Positions 9,138-17,351 of a stretch of 64,000 nt of DNA are shown in pieces (the stretch's first letter is position 1; each line of letters begins with the position of its first letter). This DNA is from Myxococcus stipitatus (GTDB taxonomy: Bacteria > Myxococcota > Myxococcia > Myxococcales > Myxococcaceae), in NCBI RefSeq assembly GCF_038561935.1, contig NZ_CP102770.1, forward strand, positions 372,001 through 436,000. The letters run 5' to 3'. The translations under genes were made by a program, and so were the position numbers. The notes beneath the pieces were generated by a model, which saw only the letters and a list, made by a program, of their open reading frames with translations, searched no databases and was not told the DNA's origin.

Positions 9138-11918
9138 CTACTCCACGACGACGCGGATGGGCAGCGAGGTGCCTCCTCCGGGGCCGGGCGTCTCGAGCGT
9201 GACGTCCACCACTCCTGGCGTCGCGAGCGCCGCGGCGGGGAGCTCCGCCTCGTAGTTGTTGGCGTCACCCGAGAAGAAGCGCACGGGCCGGACGCTGGAG
9301 CGGAAGTCCCTCCAGCGCAGCTGGCTGTCGGAGTGGAGCCCCGCGCCCCAGATGCGCATTCGCAGGCGCGGCGCGCCCGCCGTCGCGGTCATGGGCTCGA
9401 GCTTCGTCAGCAGCGGAGCGGGCCGCTCGGAGACGACGTTGAGGAACGCGGGGAGGGACGTCCCTCCTCCTTCCGAGACGCGCGACAGGGTGACGGTGCG
9501 GACGCCCGGAGACTCGAGCCAGAGCTGCGCGAAGGAGATGCCGCTGCCCATGGTCGAGGCCGACCGCACGGGCGGCTGGGGCGGTGTCCTCACGTCGAGC
9601 TGGAGCCGAGACATCCGCGTGGGCTCGCCGGTCCACAGGAGGTCCTGTCCCTTCACCCAGAGGGTGTTGGGGACGAGGTCTGTCCCCAGCGGCTCTTGCG
9701 AGAGGACTCCGGGCTCCAGTGTGCGGATTCGCGGCGTCCTGGCGCCATTGAGATACAGATGTGTCGGAGCACTCAGTCCCCGCCCCAGGACCTGGACGCG
9801 GACCTCGAGGACACCCGCGGTGGCGGTCTCCTGAGCGTTCAGGAGGAATGAGCCGTCCTGGCTGTTGAAGGGCCGCTCGCTGCCGTTCACGAAGAGCTTG
9901 GAGACCTGCGCGCCGCTCGCGCCGGAGACCGCGAAGGACAGGCGCGTCTCCACGCCCTCTTCGATGGCCCGGACGTTCATCTCCTGGGGGTCGAGCGAGA
10001 GCCGAGGCTCCAGCTCCGAGGTGATGACGAGATACCGCTCGCGACTCTCTCCACCTCCGGGGCCGGACGTGAAGACGGTGACCTTGGCGGGGCCGGGCGT
10101 GCGTGCCTGCGCCGCGGGGATGACGGCTGTCAGCTCGGACCTCGTCCCGGGCCCCGCCATGCACGGATTGTCCAGGCAGTGCCACTGCGTGGGCATGGGC
10201 ACGCCCTGCCAGCGCACCTCCGAGTCCTTGGTGAAGCCTTGCCCCACGACATGGAGGGTCATGGGGTCATCGCGAGCCATGAGCGGGTTCTCTCCGCCGG
10301 GGCCCGTGACGGCTTCGATGACGGGCACGGCGCGCTGCGCGTGGACAGCGAGCAGCAGCGGAGGCGACAGGCCTCCTCCAGGGGGCGGCGTCCGCACGGT
10401 GATGGCGAGGACTCCGTTCTGCTCCAGGTCCGAATCGATGAGGTTCGTGGTCAGATACCCCGAGGTATCGAAGCGCGTGGGCCGCTCCTGTCCGTTGACC
10501 TGGATGACGGAGCGGGGCGTGAAGCCCGCGCCGCTGATGGCGATGGCCCCTGATGCGTCACCGACGGACAGCACCGACGGGGTGAGCGAGTCGACGACGG
10601 GCGCGGGCGACTCCCTCACGACCTGGACGAAGAGGGGGGCGGACTCGGCGCCGTCGTGGGTGCGCCGCACCGTCACGGAGAACGCCCCGGTCTGGTCCAG
10701 CAGGTGGGAGGGGACCCTGAAGGTCCACCGGTCATACGGCGGGCCCGCCGGTGTTTCGTTGAAGGACTCGGGAGGCAGGGGCGTGCCATTCCACAGCAGG
10801 ACCTGCTGTCTGTATTCACCCAATCCCTCTCCTCGAAGCTCGAAGGTGGTGCCCGGGTCGTTGACGTTCACCCGGGCGGGAGACACGGCGTACACCACCG
10901 GCTCGGTCTTCACGGCGAGGGGGTAGTTCCCCGACACGAGGGGGCCCTGGGGGCTGGGCGTCTCCAGGCTCACCTGGATGGTGGTGGCATTCACGCGCGC
11001 GTCGGCGGGGAGGTCCGCCCGGATTCTTCCCGCGGAGGAGGACGAGTACGTGTTCAGGGGCTTGCCGTTCCACTTCACCACGGTGTTGGCGCGCAGCTTC
11101 GTTCCGCTGACCTCGATGGAGTAGCTCTTGGCCGAGCCCGCCCGTCCCTGGAGCGTGTCCACCGCGCTCAAGGTGGGAGGCCATATCCCCGCGATGGTGG
11201 GCGTCGGGGGCCTCACCGGGAGCAGGCGGGTCTCCGTCATGACGGGGGTGGTCGTGTAGCCCCGGGGCCAGGGGACCTCGACCTGGAACACGTCCGTCTC
11301 CGAAGGCATGGACAGCAGGCCGGGGGGCAGCTCCACCCTGCCCTCCGTGGGGCTCGTCACGATGAGCGGAAAGCGGCCTCCCCGGAAGAGGGCCACGCTG
11401 CCCTGGACGAGGTTCTTCCCCTTCACCGTGACTCGCACGGACTCCGTGGGCCCTGAGTCGAGGACCTCCGGGGTGAGCGAGTGAAGCTCGGGCGTGGGCT
11501 CGACGAAGGCCGTGAACGGAGACGTGGCGCCGCCGGGGTAGCCCGGGGCACCCGGGGGCGTCCTCACCCAGAGGAGGAAGTCCCTGGGCTGCCAGAGGAG
11601 CTCGCGAGGGACGCGGGCCCACAGCTCCGTGCTGCTGACGAACCGGGTCTCGAGGGGCTGCTGAATCAAGTAGACGATGCTGCTGGGGTCGAAGCCCGAG
11701 CCGAGCACCTGGACGTCCAGCTCCACGGTGGTCGCGTTCACCACCACCCTGTCACCCAGGGAGATGGGAGGCAGCGTCGCCGAGGGAGGAGGCTGCACCG
11801 GCGGGACTTCGACGTCGGGGTTCTCTGGAGTCAGCGGGGGCGGATTGCCGAGCCCGGGGCCGCACGCCCCCAGCACCCACACCAGGAAGACCCCACCACT
11901 CATCAACCCCAGGCGCAT
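9138..11918 (-). CDS. IPT/TIG-repeat lipoprotein, copy A
   Basis: A 926-residue paralog of the downstream gene, with the same architecture: lipoprotein signal ending in VLGAC, the linker NPPPLTPENPDVEVPP, then tandem IPT/TIG-like beta domains. Shared landmarks include LDVQVLGSGF, NTVVKWNGKPL, SVGDASG and the C-terminal GGTSLPIRVVVE. I chose MRLGLMSGG at 11918 because it places the basic residue and hydrophobic core of the signal correctly and has AAGGA upstream; the longer frame adds 21 charged residues. Probably anchored in the outer membrane (inference). The pair may be co-transcribed; only 75 bp separates them. Confidence 0.85.
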   Translation of the reverse strand: MRLGLMSGGVFLVWVLGACGPGLGNPPPLTPENPDVEVPPVQPPPSATLPPISLGDRVVVNATTVELDVQVLGSGFDPSSIVYLIQQPLETRFVSSTELWARVPRELLWQPRDFLLWVRTPPGAPGYPGGATSPFTAFVEPTPELHSLTPEVLDSGPTESVRVTVKGKNLVQGSVALFRGGRFPLIVTSPTEGRVELPPGLLSMPSETDVFQVEVPWPRGYTTTPVMTETRLLPVRPPTPTIAGIWPPTLSAVDTLQGRAGSAKSYSIEVSGTKLRANTVVKWNGKPLNTYSSSSAGRIRADLPADARVNATTIQVSLETPSPQGPLVSGNYPLAVKTEPVVYAVSPARVNVNDPGTTFELRGEGLGEYRQQVLLWNGTPLPPESFNETPAGPPYDRWTFRVPSHLLDQTGAFSVTVRRTHDGAESAPLFVQVVRESPAPVVDSLTPSVLSVGDASGAIAISGAGFTPRSVIQVNGQERPTRFDTSGYLTTNLIDSDLEQNGVLAITVRTPPPGGGLSPPLLLAVHAQRAVPVIEAVTGPGGENPLMARDDPMTLHVVGQGFTKDSEVRWQGVPMPTQWHCLDNPCMAGPGTRSELTAVIPAAQARTPGPAKVTVFTSGPGGGESRERYLVITSELEPRLSLDPQEMNVRAIEEGVETRLSFAVSGASGAQVSKLFVNGSERPFNSQDGSFLLNAQETATAGVLEVRVQVLGRGLSAPTHLYLNGARTPRIRTLEPGVLSQEPLGTDLVPNTLWVKGQDLLWTGEPTRMSRLQLDVRTPPQPPVRSASTMGSGISFAQLWLESPGVRTVTLSRVSEGGGTSLPAFLNVVSERPAPLLTKLEPMTATAGAPRLRMRIWGAGLHSDSQLRWRDFRSSVRPVRFFSGDANNYEAELPAAALATPGVVDVTLETPGPGGGTSLPIRVVVE

Positions 11919-12011
11919 CTGGACATCCTTCCGCGAGCGGTCTCGCGCTCCCTTCACACCCGAGACGTGTTTCTTGCGCAAGCCTTCGACGCGAAAGCCG
12001 CCAGGCGGGGC

Positions 12012-12872
12012 TCAGCCCCCGGGGGCTGCCCGCTCGAGGAGCGCGCCGCCGGGACCGAAGCCCAGGGTGAGGCACAGGATTCGCGCGTGTCCCGCGAGTC
12101 GAGGCTCCCCGCGCGCGGCTTCCGCGGAGAGCTCCGCGTCGTTGAGTACGAGCACGTCGCCGCACTCCGGCAACCCGGCGTGCGCGAGCAGCTCATGCAC
12201 GAGGGGCGCGTGTCCCTCCCAGCCGTAGGTGCAGCCTCCTGGGAGGAGCGCATCATCCAGGGGACAGGGAAGCGCCAGGCACAGTCCATCGGAGGCCGTG
12301 GCGCCCGCGTCCTGGGCGAAGCTCCGCAGCGCCCCCGCGATGAAGTGGATGGCCGCTGGGATGTGGTGCCCATCCGCGGGCCGAGGCATGCCGATGAAGA
12401 GGCGCGGGAGCGCGGTGACATCCCGCTCGAAGACTCGTGGGGGGGCTCCAGGGCTCACGCACTTGACGCTCGTCTGCCCGACATCGAGCGCCAGGGGCTT
12501 CGCGGCGGAGGCCGAGAGCAGCCGGAGTCCCGCGAGCACCGGCGCGAAGCGTGGCGCCTCCGCGAGGTGGATGGGACAGCGAAGTCCCTGGGCTGCTTCA
12601 GCGAGCGCGGGCTGGAAGTCCTCCAGACACAGCAAGCCCCCCGTGAGCCACACCGCGTCCACCGCGTGTCGATGGACCAGCACCTCCACGGCGGCGAGGA
12701 GGCCGGGCATCAGGCGCCGCGCGAGCCCGGCTTCGGGGACTCCCGCGAGCCGGTCCGCCTCCACGCGAGGGGCGCTCAAGAGCTCCCACAGCTCGCGCCC
12801 GAGCACCGAGAGGTTCCAGACCTCCAGCGGTGTCACGCCCGGGGCCCGATAGCGGCGAGGACGGTGGCTCAT
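12012..12872 (-). CDS. ROK/ASKHA-like protein with apparently permuted lobes
   Basis: A 286-residue protein starting at an ATGA overlap (12869-12872) with the glycosyltransferase. It carries sugar-kinase-type motifs in an unusual order. A glycine-rich LTGGL at residues 76-80, resembling the adenosine motif of the C-terminal lobe, comes first. It is followed by a phosphate-1-like LALDVGQTSVK (127-137), then ALPCPLDD, VLNDAE (242-247, like the ROK N-D-A segment) and finally a phosphate-2-like LTLGFGPGG (268-276). In normal ROK kinases the DxGxT motif is at the N-terminus and the adenosine motif last. The ROK Cys-zinc motif is absent. It may phosphorylate a sugar or act as a binding subunit in the ligase/glycosyltransferase unit. 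Assignment is by motif only. Confidence 0.6.
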   Translation of the reverse strand: MSHRPRRYRAPGVTPLEVWNLSVLGRELWELLSAPRVEADRLAGVPEAGLARRLMPGLLAAVEVLVHRHAVDAVWLTGGLLCLEDFQPALAEAAQGLRCPIHLAEAPRFAPVLAGLRLLSASAAKPLALDVGQTSVKCVSPGAPPRVFERDVTALPRLFIGMPRPADGHHIPAAIHFIAGALRSFAQDAGATASDGLCLALPCPLDDALLPGGCTYGWEGHAPLVHELLAHAGLPECGDVLVLNDAELSAEAARGEPRLAGHARILCLTLGFGPGGALLERAAPGG

Positions 12873-14062
12873 GTGACGAGCCGGACGATGCGCTCGGCGA
12901 CTTCCTTCGCGCCGTCGCGGGCGCGGTACGACGCGGAGACGGTGGCGAGCTTCGCGCGCAGCGGCGTGCCCGGCTCCAGGAGCTGGCGAAGCGCGTCGCG
13001 GCAGCCCTCCACCGTCAACGTGTCGAGCTCCCGCGTGAGGCCCGCGCCCGAGGCCTGGAGGAAGTGCGCCTGGATGGGCTGGTCGTTGCAGACGGGCAGC
13101 AGCAGCAGCGGGACCCCCGCCGTCAGCGCCTCCATCACCGAGTTGGCGCCGCCGTGCGAGACGAAGACGGAGGCCTTGGGGAGGAGCTGGCGCTGCGGCG
13201 TGTACGGGACGGCCACCACGTCGCCCGGCAGCGAGCGCGAGAACTCCGTGTCGGCCAGCTCTCCGGCGCTGAGGACCAGCGTGACGCCCAGGGGCGCGGC
13301 GGCCTCGGCGAGGGTGCGGAACAGCGTGGGCTGCCACGAAATCTGGCTGCCGAAGGACACATAGACCACGGGCTTCGAGCCCAGCCGCTCCCAGGGGAAG
13401 TCCACCTCGTCGCCTCGGGGCTCCGGTGGAATGGAGGGGCCGACCAGCACCGTGTCGGGAGGCAGGCCCGCGTCGGGGCCGAGGAAGGCCTCGGTGGCGA
13501 AAATCGTGTTGAGGTGCGGAGAGAGGCACTCACAGTTGCGGAAGCGCGCCTCGAAGCCGTGCTTCGCGAACAGCGCCGCGCGCTCCTGTGCCAGCGCGCG
13601 CACGTTGCGGCGCAGGCCGTAGTCCTCCATCGGCTCCAGCAGCGAGAGCGCGGAGGACACGCCCACCCACGGGAGCTTCTCCCGGTGCGCGGCCAGCACG
13701 GCGGCGTACTGCATCCCATCCAGCGCGAGGACGTCGGGGCGGAAGCTCCGGACGACCTGGCGCACGGGCTCCAGCAGCGCGGGCACCGCGTCGATGAGCA
13801 GTCCCCGAATCCACTTCCCCAGCGCCACCTCGTCGCGCACCAGGCGCGCCAGGGCCTCGCCTCCGGTCTCGATGGCGGGGGCCTCCTGTGTGAGCGGGGG
13901 CAGGTGGAGCACCTCGACACCCAGGTTCGCCAACTGCGGCGAGGGCTCCGGGATGCAGAGCCAGCCCACGGTGTGGCCCATGCGGCGCAGCCACTGCGCC
14001 ACGCCCATCATCGGGTTGATGTGGCCCTTCTCGGGAGACGTGCCAATCAGGATTCGGGACAT
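12869..14062 (-). CDS. MGT-type glycosyltransferase (GT1 family)
   Basis: A 397-residue GT-B enzyme. The N-terminal acceptor domain begins MSRILIGTSPEKGHINPMMG, matching the G-H-x-x-P loop of macrolide and UDP-glucuronosyl transferases. The C-terminal donor domain shows VVYVSFGSQ, the nucleotide-sugar motif FVSHGGANSVMEAL and GVPLLLLPVCNDQ. These features point to transfer of a sugar to a small hydrophobic acceptor such as a polyketide, macrolide or lipid (family knowledge). Its start overlaps the end of the ligase gene by 16 bp and its stop overlaps the next start by 4 bp, so the three genes are translationally coupled. The acceptor and sugar are unknown. Confidence 0.88.
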   Translation of the reverse strand: MSRILIGTSPEKGHINPMMGVAQWLRRMGHTVGWLCIPEPSPQLANLGVEVLHLPPLTQEAPAIETGGEALARLVRDEVALGKWIRGLLIDAVPALLEPVRQVVRSFRPDVLALDGMQYAAVLAAHREKLPWVGVSSALSLLEPMEDYGLRRNVRALAQERAALFAKHGFEARFRNCECLSPHLNTIFATEAFLGPDAGLPPDTVLVGPSIPPEPRGDEVDFPWERLGSKPVVYVSFGSQISWQPTLFRTLAEAAAPLGVTLVLSAGELADTEFSRSLPGDVVAVPYTPQRQLLPKASVFVSHGGANSVMEALTAGVPLLLLPVCNDQPIQAHFLQASGAGLTRELDTLTVEGCRDALRQLLEPGTPLRAKLATVSASYRARDGAKEVAERIVRLVT

Positions 14063-15447
14063 GAGGAGCCTCGTGCCGCGTGCGCGTGGAGCATGGCGAG
14101 GGAACACAACCGCATCAACAGGCGATCCACCGCGCTGGCCTCGGGCGCGTCGGGCGCCATGCGCGTGGAGTGCTCCAGCAGCGCCAGCGCGGCCTTCGGG
14201 TCGATGACCTCCAGCGGCTCCAGGCGAGAGGGGGACAGCCACGCGCGGTACAGCTCCAGCCAGCGGGCGCGCATGGGGCTGGAGAGCGCGGTGTGGCCGT
14301 AGCGCGGCGTCTTGCGCGCGAGCCGCACCTCGTCCGGGACGAGGCCGCGCACGCCCTGGCGGAACAGCCACTTGCCGACGCCTTCGCGCGACAGGGAGGA
14401 CTCCGGCAGCGCGAGCGCCACGTCCGCGAAGCGCGTGTCGAGGTAGGGCGTGTGGACGGTGAGCCGGTGGGTTCGCGCGCCGCGCAGCTCCGGGGGCAAC
14501 ACGAGCTCACGCAGCACCCACGCGGCATGGCGCACCTCTTCGGTGGCCTCCGCGTCCGCGAGCGACCAGGGCATCTCGTCGCGTGTGTCCCCCAAGTTGT
14601 CCACAGGAGGGCGCAGCACCGCGCGCGCGAGCCGCCGGTCCTCCTCGATGCGCGCCGCCGTCGCGGCCATCGCATTCGGATTCCCCCTGAGCACCTCGTC
14701 GGCGCCGGCCCCGCTGAGCATCACCGACGCGCCCAGCAGCCGGGCCGCCGCGTAGAAGGCGAAGCTCGCGATGACCCGCGCGTTGAGGAGCGGGGTCTCC
14801 GTGGCGATGACGGTGGGCTCGAACAGGTCGGGCAGCACGGCGTCCGGGATGGGCACGTCCACCAGGTCCACGCCCGTGAGGCGCGCGACGGTCCTGGCGT
14901 TGCGCCGCTCCGTCTCGTCGGCGAAGTGGACCTCCATGCTCCAGGCGCGGACCCGGCCGGGCGCGTGGCGGGCCGCCAAGGCACAGAGCACGGCGCTGTC
15001 CACGCCGCCGCTCAGGCTCACGTCCCGCGCCCCCGCGGCGACGCGTGCGCCCACCACGTCGGAGCACGCGGCCACGAGCCGCCGTGCCTGCTCGTCGTGG
15101 AGCTGGGCTTGGGCCTCGGTCGAGAGGGATGGCGCTGGCGCGGCTTCGCGATGGACGCGGGGAAGGGCTGGTGCCACGCGGTCCACGCCTCGGAACAGGC
15201 TCTGGTGCGGCGGCAGGGCGTGGAGCAGGAACGCGGCGGTGCACAGGGGCTCCAGCCCCATGAGCGGCGAGCTGGCGCCGTGTGTCTCCGAGGGCTCGGC
15301 GCGGGACTTCTCGTCGGGTGTCGTGGCTCTCGCTCGGAGCGGGGGCGGGAGCAACCGCCACACGGACTCCTGGGGCTCACCGGAGGGGGACTGGTAGGAC
15401 GGCAGGATGGCGAGCGGGCTGCTCGCGTCGCCAGAGGACGCTGACAC
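14047..15447 (-). CDS. Asparagine-synthetase-like ATP-dependent ligase lacking the glutaminase domain
   Basis: A 466-residue protein whose C-terminal three quarters is the PP-ATPase synthetase domain of asparagine synthetase B. The pyrophosphate loop SLSGGVDSAVLC is at about residues 144-155. Further motifs are LSGAGADEVLRGNP, HTPYLDTRFADVALALP and a C-terminal K-T-P-R-Y-G-H. The normal N-terminal glutamine amidotransferase domain with Cys2 is absent; only about 100 unrelated residues precede the linker-like FRGVDRVAPALP. Similar glutaminase-free members make amide or lactam bonds in antibiotic and peptide pathways (family knowledge). The start is GTG, 54 bp from the divergent radical SAM start. 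It leads the operon with the glycosyltransferase. Confidence 0.82.
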   Translation of the reverse strand: MSASSGDASSPLAILPSYQSPSGEPQESVWRLLPPPLRARATTPDEKSRAEPSETHGASSPLMGLEPLCTAAFLLHALPPHQSLFRGVDRVAPALPRVHREAAPAPSLSTEAQAQLHDEQARRLVAACSDVVGARVAAGARDVSLSGGVDSAVLCALAARHAPGRVRAWSMEVHFADETERRNARTVARLTGVDLVDVPIPDAVLPDLFEPTVIATETPLLNARVIASFAFYAAARLLGASVMLSGAGADEVLRGNPNAMAATAARIEEDRRLARAVLRPPVDNLGDTRDEMPWSLADAEATEEVRHAAWVLRELVLPPELRGARTHRLTVHTPYLDTRFADVALALPESSLSREGVGKWLFRQGVRGLVPDEVRLARKTPRYGHTALSSPMRARWLELYRAWLSPSRLEPLEVIDPKAALALLEHSTRMAPDAPEASAVDRLLMRLCSLAMLHAHAARGSSCPES

Positions 15448-15489
15448 GCGGTGACTGTCTCAAGGCCTGGGGGGACCCGGCAACCCCGC

Positions 15490-15495
15490 TATAGT
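15490..15495 (+). promoter_or_regulatory. Probable -10 element for a leaderless radical SAM transcript
   Basis: TATAGT lies 6 bases before the GTG at 15502. This is the usual distance from a -10 box to a transcription start, so the mRNA may begin at the start codon itself. There is no Shine-Dalgarno sequence before this GTG. No convincing -35 box is visible in the GC-rich stretch upstream. Confidence 0.45.
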
Positions 15496-15501
15496 CAGCG
15501 G

Positions 15502-16293
15502 GTGCGTTACGAGCTGCACGACGGCCGAATCCTCACTTGGTCCCTGGAGACGCACGTCGTCACCCACTGCAACCTGCGCTGCGTGCAGTGCTGCCCCATG
15601 TCGCCGCACCTGCCCGCGTGGGCCGTGGACCCCGCCGCGCTCCAGGCCGACCTCACCCGCCTGGCGCGAGTCCTCAAGCCCGACATCTTCAAGCTCACCG
15701 GGGGCGAGCCCTTCCTCCATCCGAATCTTCCCGCCGTGCTGGACGCTGTCCGAGCGTCCGGTCTCTGCGAGCAGGTCTCCGTCACCACCAACGGGCTGCT
15801 CGCCGCGAGCGCGCCGGAGGCCGTGTACGAGCGCCTGGACCGGATGACCCTGTCCGTCTACTCCTCCGCGCCGCTGCCGGAGAAGTCCCTGGCGCGCATC
15901 ACCGAGCGCTGTGAGCGCCACGGTGTCCACCTCTCGGTGAAGAACATCGACGCCTTCCAGCAGATCACACCGGACGCGCCGCTGGGCTCGGACGCGGAGG
16001 TGCGCGACGTCTACGCACGCTGCTGGTTGAAGGTCCGCTGCCACCTGGTCCACCAGGGGCGCTTCTACTCCTGCACCCGTCCACCGCATGTGGCCACGGT
16101 GCTGGGGCCCACGTATCCAGACATGCCCGCGCTCGCGGAGGTGGACGGCGTGCGGCTGGACGCGCCGGACCTGCTGGAGCGGATGCTGGGCCTCTTGGAG
16201 CGGGACACGCCGCTGGCCACGTGCCGCTACTGCCTGGGGGCCAGTGGCCCGTGGAAGCCACACGCGCAGCTGCCACGGGCACCTCGCGCCTAG
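15502..16293 (+). CDS. Radical SAM enzyme
   Basis: About 263 residues. The N-terminal motif CNLRCVQC (Cys 23, 27, 30 from the GTG at 15502) is the CxxxCxxC cluster that binds the 4Fe-4S and S-adenosylmethionine. [14 protein letters not shown] is the GGE motif that contacts SAM. Extra cysteines near the C-terminus (CWLKVRC, SCTRPP, CRYCLG) suggest a second cluster of SPASM or twitch type. An in-frame GTG at 15451 would add 17 residues, but a -10-like box before 15502 favours the shorter form. Divergent from the ligase operon with a shared 54-bp promoter region; it probably modifies the same product (inference). The stop overlaps the convergent reductase by 4 bp. Confidence 0.85.
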   Translation: MRYELHDGRILTWSLETHVVTHCNLRCVQCCPMSPHLPAWAVDPAALQADLTRLARVLKPDIFKLTGGEPFLHPNLPAVLDAVRASGLCEQVSVTTNGLLAASAPEAVYERLDRMTLSVYSSAPLPEKSLARITERCERHGVHLSVKNIDAFQQITPDAPLGSDAEVRDVYARCWLKVRCHLVHQGRFYSCTRPPHVATVLGPTYPDMPALAEVDGVRLDAPDLLERMLGLLERDTPLATCRYCLGASGPWKPHAQLPRAPRA

Positions 16294-17297
16294 CGCTTCT
16301 CCTGGCCGGACTTCGGCACCGCGCCCTGCATCGACGGCGGGTAGCGCTCTCCCGCCGCGACGCCTCGAGGCGCGACTTCGTCGATGTCCTTCAGGTCCTT
16401 GGGCGTGAGCTTCACCGCGAGCGCCCCCAGGTTCTCATCCAGGTACTTGCGCCGCTTGGTGCCGGGAATCGGGACCAGGTCCGGCCCCTGCGCCATCACC
16501 CACGCGAGCGCGAGCTGCGCGGGCGTGCAGCCCTTGTCCTTCGCCAGCCGCTCCACCTTCGCCACCAGCTCCAGGTTGCGCGTGAAGTTCTCCCCCTGGA
16601 AGCGCGGGGAGTTGCGGCGGTAGTCGTCCGCGGCCAGGTCCTCGAAGCGCTTGAGCTGCCCCGTCAGGAAGCCGCGCCCCAGCGGGCTGTAGGGCACGAA
16701 GCCGATGCCCAGCTCGCGGCACACCTGGAGCACCTCGTCCTCCGGGTCCCGGCTCCACAGCGAGTACTCACTCTGGAGCGCGGCGATGGGGTGCACCTTG
16801 GACGCGCGGCGCAGCGAGTCCCCGTCCACCTCCGACAGCCCCAGGTGCCGCACCTTGCCCTCGCGCACCAGCTCCGCCATGGCGCCCACCGTCTCCTCGA
16901 TGGGCGTGTTGGGGTCCTTGCGGTGCTGGTAGTACAGGTCGATGACGTCCACGCCCAACCGGCGGAGGCTGGCCTCACACGCCTGCTTCACGTACTCCGG
17001 ACGACCGTTGATGCCGCGCGCCTGCGGGTTGTTCGGGTCCCGGACGATGCCGAACTTCGTCGCCAGCACCACCTTCGCCCGGTGGGGCCTGAGCACCCGG
17101 CCCACCAGCTCCTCGTTCGCCCCGGAGCCGTACATGTCCGCGGTGTCGAAGAAGGTGATGCCCTTCTCCAGCGCGTGGAGCAGCGTGGCCTCCGACTCCG
17201 CGTCGTCGCGTCCCGCATAGAAGTCAGACATCCCCATGCAGCCCAGGCCCATGGCGGAAACCTTCAGGCCCTGCTTGCCGAGCGTCCGCGTCTCCAT
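16290..17297 (-). CDS. Aldo/keto reductase
   Basis: A 335-residue NAD(P)H-dependent oxidoreductase of the AKR superfamily, probably a cytosolic TIM barrel. The catalytic tetrad is recognisable: Asp and Tyr in FFDTADMYG, Lys in VVLATKFG and His in [18 protein letters not shown] near the N-terminus and [14 protein letters not shown] near the C-terminus are typical of the YakC/AKR13-like group that reduces aldehydes and ketones. I chose [10 protein letters not shown] at 17297 because GAGGGAGGG lies upstream. It stands alone between convergent and co-directional neighbours and is probably a housekeeping detoxification enzyme; the natural substrate is unknown. Confidence 0.92.
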   Translation of the reverse strand: METRTLGKQGLKVSAMGLGCMGMSDFYAGRDDAESEATLLHALEKGITFFDTADMYGSGANEELVGRVLRPHRAKVVLATKFGIVRDPNNPQARGINGRPEYVKQACEASLRRLGVDVIDLYYQHRKDPNTPIEETVGAMAELVREGKVRHLGLSEVDGDSLRRASKVHPIAALQSEYSLWSRDPEDEVLQVCRELGIGFVPYSPLGRGFLTGQLKRFEDLAADDYRRNSPRFQGENFTRNLELVAKVERLAKDKGCTPAQLALAWVMAQGPDLVPIPGTKRRKYLDENLGALAVKLTPKDLKDIDEVAPRGVAAGERYPPSMQGAVPKSGQEKR

Positions 17298-17351
17298 CTG
17301 TCCCTCCCTCGCTGTGGCCACCGCCGTGGCATTCCGTTCGTCGCGCGCCCT

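Noticed and set aside
6912-9851. 979-residue open frame on the plus strand
   Set aside because: Antisense to two clear lipoprotein genes; composition is Arg/Gly/His-rich with no domain, a GC-bias shadow.
12012-16293. Lasso-peptide cluster
   Set aside because: There is an Asn-synthetase-like protein but no transglutaminase-like B protein, no recognition element and no precursor ORF that I can see.
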